A stretch of 64,000 nucleotides of DNA, taken from Peromyscus leucopus. Taxonomy: Eukaryota; Chordata; Mammalia; Rodentia; Cricetidae. This document shows positions 60,311 through 64,000 of this stretch, piece after piece. The translations under genes were made by a program, and so were the position numbers. Below the pieces are notes generated by a model. It was not told the DNA's origin. It did no database searches and was given only the letters and a program-made list of their open reading frames with translations. The DNA lies in assembly GCF_004664715.2 (NCBI RefSeq), contig NC_051083.1, positions 114,400,534 through 114,464,533 of the forward strand. The letters are read 5' to 3'. The stretch's first letter is position 1. The number at the start of each line of letters is the position of its first letter.

Positions 60311-60660
60311 TGTCATGGGAAGGAGAGAAGTCAGCATGAGAAGTATTCAAGGAGTAAATGGAATTAGATTTGGCACTGAAGGCATGGGTGAACTTAATTG
60401 GCAGAGGAAGAGGAGAGTTTCAGACTAAAAGGTGATCAAAGAGTGCTCGGAGAAAATCCTAAGATAAATCACGAGGATGCATGTCTCTGAGGATGCTGGT
60501 GTGAATGGAGAAAAGTGGGAGAATGTCTGGTTGAGCCACATTTTGCTTAAGTGCTCAGAAAGAGGGCTTTCTTTTCATTTTTTTTTTCACTTATGAATAA
60601 AATGACATAACAATATAAAATATAAATAATATAAAATATAAAATGACATAACAATGGCTA

Positions 60661-60850
60661 AGAGCCTAGACTCAAAAATCAGCCAGATATGGGACTGGGT
60701 ACCGGGAATACTGCTAATTCTCTGGAAGACTGAGTCCTTAATTAACCTCTTAGGGGATTAGTTTCCTTCCCTGTAAAATGGGACTGTAACGTGGAGCCTA
60801 TGATATAATCCCACTGAATACTGACCAAAGTACTAATACTTGTAGTCATT
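60661..60850 (+). mobile_element. MIR relic
   Basis: CTCTTAGGGGATTAGTTTCC, CTTCCCTGTAAAATGGGACTG and GAGCCTATGATATAATCCC follow the MIR core. Confidence 0.6.
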
Positions 60851-60960
60851 AAATGGGTAATATAAGGTAATTTGATACATGGTACTTTGTGTTTCTATAC
60901 CTTTAAGCCTTTTCACATGAAAAAACTAAAAAAAAAAAAAAATAAAAAAGGGTCCAAACC

Positions 60961-61142
60961 CTGCCTGGACTGAGTCTACCAGGTTGATCTCAGTCCTCTG
61001 GGGAGGCTTTGCCCTGGAGGAGGTGGGAATGGGGGGTGGGCTGGGGAGAAGGGAGGGGGCAGGGAAGGGGGAGAACAAGGGAATCCGTGGCTGATATGTA
61101 GAACTGAACTGTATTGTAAAATAAAATAAAAAAAAAAAACTG
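60961..61142 (+). mobile_element. 5'-truncated L1, 3' end with TSD
   Basis: CTGGACTGAGTCTACCAGG, a G-rich block (61030-61078) and ATTGTAAAATAAAATAAAA with an A tail are the 3' end of a muroid L1. AAAAAAGGGTCCAAACC (60944-60960) and AAAAAAATGGTCCAACC (61143-61159) form an imperfect target duplication. Confidence 0.78.
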
Positions 61143-61159
61143 AAAAAAATGGTCCAACC

Positions 61160-61735
61160 ATTCCCTTTCCTCAAATTCTGATTAAACAATCATAGCTGCT
61201 GGAACAGAATTTCGGAAAGTGTTGACAAGCAAAGTTAAGGTCACATTCTGCAGACCCTTCATGGTTGGTCTGAGGAGACTGCCCTATAGGGAATACATAT
61301 GTCTTCCAACTTCAGAGAAAGAAGCACAGGAATCACTTGAAGGAAACTTAACAAATTGATAGCAAAAGTGGTCCAAGCCTGCAAACTGTTCATCCTTATC
61401 TGCATCCACTGGGCACTCAGAGCATTTCTTAAAGGTGTGACATGCTTGGCACATACTTTCTAATGGATGAGAAATTCCAATTGACAATTTATCTTCATGG
61501 CCCTGGGTATAAATCACTTTCTCCTAAGAGATCAGAGACATCCAAGCAAGAGTCACATATCCTAAGGAGTGCCTGAGAAATTCCAAGGCAGTAAATCCCT
61601 GGCATGAAGTGAAATTGAAGGAAATAACAGGTACCAAGAATGATAGGCAACAGAATCCCAGGAAAGAGCAACTGTTACCGAAGCCTGGAAGGTCATGAAT
61701 GTGGAACACATTTTCAAAATAGGAGCCCAGGGACA
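61160..61735 (+). other. probable L1-related sequence, family unclear
   Basis: Minus-strand frames of 75-77 codons occur, but the stretch runs directly into a long L1 3'-UTR and reads as the same decayed unit. No independent gene is supported. Confidence 0.4.
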
Positions 61736-62263
61736 CTGCTTTAATTACCAACCAATGAGCCTCCCTCTGGTACTAGAAAAACAGATGGATACACTAATTA
61801 AAAGGGGGAAGAGACAGTGAACAATGTAATATTTAAATGTGAGGAATTCAAGAGAGACAAATTGTTTCCGAATAAGAAAATCATCTTAAGTTCCATAGTT
61901 CTAATCATCTATAAAATATGGAGTAAATTGTCTAATTGAGTTGTTGGCCAAAGCAGTCCTACAGGAACCCCAAAACAATCCAGGCTGTCGCCAAGACTAT
62001 AGGTTGCTCTCCACAAACTAATGTCAAGGCCCCACTGCAGAAGACAATACTTCCACAACTCTTTGAACATGGAGAAGTCTACCTGGTGTCTACATAAAGC
62101 CTTCACTCTTAAGTGTGAGTATCTTTGGTATCTGCATGCTACCAAATGAGAAACATAAACATCAACTCAGCCAGAAACCAATGTATCTACAGTGGTGTCC
62201 TATCTGCAAGGCGTGCTAGTGCAATGGCAGTACAAAGCTTGCTGCAATAACTAACCAATATTT

Positions 62264-62441
62264 GATGTGGTGGTCTGAACACAGAATTCCCTCCACAGGC
62301 TCATATATTTGAATGCTTGGCCATTAGGGAGTGGTGCTTCTTGGCTGGGATTAGCAGATATGGCCTTGTTAGAGGAGGTGTGATCTTGTTGGAGGAAATG
62401 CGTCACAGGGGTTGGGCTTTGAGGTTTTAGCTAGACATTAT
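62264..62441 (+). mobile_element. MaLR-like LTR, 5' part, inside L1
   Basis: TGATGTGGTGGTCTGAACAC, CACAGGCTCATATATTTGAATG, GGCCTTGTTAGAGGAGGTGTG, GGGCTTTGAGGTTTTAG. It seems to replace part of the host L1 3'-UTR. Confidence 0.7.
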
Positions 62442-62900
62442 GCAGGGAATGAGAGATCTTGAAACACCCAGCTCTAAGAGGGATGTTGGGAAAAGCGTAA
62501 GAGTTAGAGGGGATGGAGGACACCAAGAAAACAATGCCCTTTAAATCAACATGATTGACACATAAACTCAGAGAGCCTGAGGCAGCATTCAGAGTGCTTG
62601 CACATGTCTGTACCAGCTGGGATCGTAGGGCTGAAAGGAGAAGTATACACACGTCTCATCCCTAACCCAGAAGCAACCTCCAATTGATAACCACTTGCAA
62701 ATAAAATGTAGTTTCTCCTCTATGGACCTTTCACTGGGGAAACTAATAACTTTTAAGGGTAGGCTGTATGCCCAGCAGTAGATCACCAATAGAAAACGAA
62801 CTCAATGGCATCTTTGGCAGTTTCTTGTCTCATAACATTGTGCCAGAGGTCTTCTTTTTTTAAAAATCATATTATTTTTTATTTTACTTATATATTTTTG

Positions 62901-62902
<2 letters not shown>

Positions 62903-62936
<34 letters not shown>
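62903..62936 (+). repeat. (TC)n microsatellite
   Basis: About 17 TC units followed by a T run. Confidence 0.96.
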
Positions 62937-62945
<9 letters not shown>

Positions 62946-63034
62946 TACCCTGCAGATCCTTTGCATATATTATGGCTTCCAGTTTAGTGTTTTTATGGGA
63001 CTCCTGAGTGTGGGAATGAGTGGGTCTTTCTTTC

Positions 63035-63198
63035 ATTCCCCCCCCCCTTTTGCTTTTCGAGACAGGGTTTCTCTGTGTAGCTTTGCGCCTTTCCTGGAAC
63101 TCACTTGGTAGCCCAGGCTGGCCTCGAAATCACAAAGATCCCCCTGCCTCTGCCTTCTGAGTGCTGGGATTAAAGGCATGGACAACCACTGCCTGGAA
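63035..63198 (-). mobile_element. B1 SINE, cricetid-type, with TSD
   Basis: Antisense B1 after a C run. GGTCTTTCTTTC (63023-63034) / GGTCTTTATTTC (63199-63210) has one mismatch. Confidence 0.94.
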
Positions 63199-63689
63199 GG
63201 TCTTTATTTCTTGTTCCTTCTCTCAAGCTCTTTACCTTCTCTTTGTTTTGTCCAATTCCAATGCATTAGTTTTGTTTTATCTTATTAAATAGATGACACA
63301 CAAGCACTTAGGAGAGTAAGTGCTGAGCGGTGAAGCCAGTGTGAGAGCATGACTCTTAAGAGGATTTCCTTTAATTCTTTTTTCTTTGTAAGGATACTAG
63401 AATGACAGGTTTGCAGCAAAGCTTTCACAGTTACCTTACTTTAGAAGATGGAACAATGCAGATTGTATAACTTCATTACTAAGATTCTTCGTTAACAATT
63501 GTGGTCAACAGCGAATGTATGGACTGACAACAGCTTCATGGGTTGTCTCCAATAGTTGCTATAGTGCACTCTATTTGCCCGTGTCATGCTTAGTATTTTA
63601 ATTGGGATGACAGTATTAAAAGCAGGCTTATCATTATAGTAGATAAGACAAAGATGGGAGTAAACTTTTTGATACTATTACTGGGTTTC

Positions 63690-63845
63690 AGTAATAATCA
63701 TTACCATTATTTATTATCACTCCTGTGTGTACATAGACTATCTAGTTTTAAAATTGTAAAGTCAGGAGAAGTAGAACTCAGAGAGGTGGTGAATAACTTA
63801 TCCAAAGCTAGTTAGTAAGTGGCAACATCTGGACTTCAAGGCAAG
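63690..63845 (-). mobile_element. MIR relic
   Basis: AATCATTACCATTATTTATTATC, AGAGAGGTGGTGAATAAC and CCAAAGCTAGTTAGTAAGTGG are antisense MIR blocks. Confidence 0.6.
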
Positions 63846-64000
63846 TTTGCTTTCTAATAAATCTGTGGTTTTTAAAAAACATATTACCCTTTGTTATTAC
63901 TGGACACTGTCTTGACAAACTACACTAGAATATACTTTCTCCAGAAGATACAGCAGAAGTGAGGAGAGGTTAGAGGCTATGAGAAACAGAGAGGATCAGC

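Larger units (their letters stand above)
61740..63290 (+). mobile_element. L1 (Lx-type) 3'-UTR, interrupted
   Basis: CCAAGACTATAGGTTGCTC, ACTCTTTGAACATGGAGAAG, GGAGGACACCAAGAAAACAA, CCAATTGATAACCACTTGCAAA, CCCAGCAGTAGATCACC and ATTATGGCTTCCAGTTTAGTG match the long rodent Lx 3'-UTR. An LTR fragment (62264-62441) and a B1 (63035-63198) interrupt it. Confidence 0.78.

Noticed and set aside
61284..62145. Three minus-strand frames of 75-78 codons that might be exons
   Set aside because: They fall in L1-derived 3'-UTR sequence, lack acceptor/donor pairs in a consistent phase, and have no ENOX similarity.

Overview
This is a vertebrate, gene-poor intronic window, not a microbial locus. I see three short protein-coding exons, all on the minus strand. 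Translated together they give an uninterrupted piece of ENOX2 (ecto-NOX disulfide-thiol exchanger 2, also called tNOX or COVA1). Residues in all three exons separate it from the autosomal paralogue ENOX1, so the locus is probably X-linked, as ENOX2 is in other mammals. The organism is a muroid rodent, most likely a cricetid (hamster, vole or deer-mouse group). The evidence is B1, B2/B3 and Lx-type L1 repeats, a B1 subfamily carrying the segment CTTTGCGCCTTTCCTGGAAC, and several LTR families that I associate with cricetids. Species cannot be named from the sequence alone.

Layout, in transcript order (high to low coordinates): about 38.1 kb of upstream intron (25905-64000) with no exon I can recognise; exon A (25770-25904); a 13.6-kb intron; exon B (12035-12190, Pro/Gly-rich linker with a Cys-x-x-Cys); a 9.4-kb intron; exon C (2407-2613, most of the RNA-recognition motif); and the start of the next intron (1-2406). 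All three exons are multiples of 3 (135, 156 and 207 bp), and every junction that can be checked is phase 1. Each exon can therefore be skipped without a frameshift. The 5' exons, the promoter and the C-terminal half of the protein lie outside the window or were not recognised.

The rest is intron filled with repeats: nine B1 copies, several B2/B3 SINEs, six L1 pieces (mostly 3'-UTRs), several LTRs (some with recognisable target-site duplications), a defective ERV with primer-binding site and polypurine tract, URR1/MER5 DNA transposon remnants, MIR/L2 relics and many microsatellites. All recognised B1s lie in the transcriptional sense of Enox2, and all recognised L1s lie antisense to it.

I found no previously undescribed multi-gene system. 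The points most worth a second look are: a perfect 12-bp inverted repeat 20 nt inside the donor of the RRM exon; a competing frameshifting acceptor 22 nt upstream of the same exon; an ERV whose 5' LTR is cut to exactly its last 50 bp yet is flanked by a perfect 6-bp target duplication; and a B1 with some 25 small deletions between perfect 14-bp target duplications.
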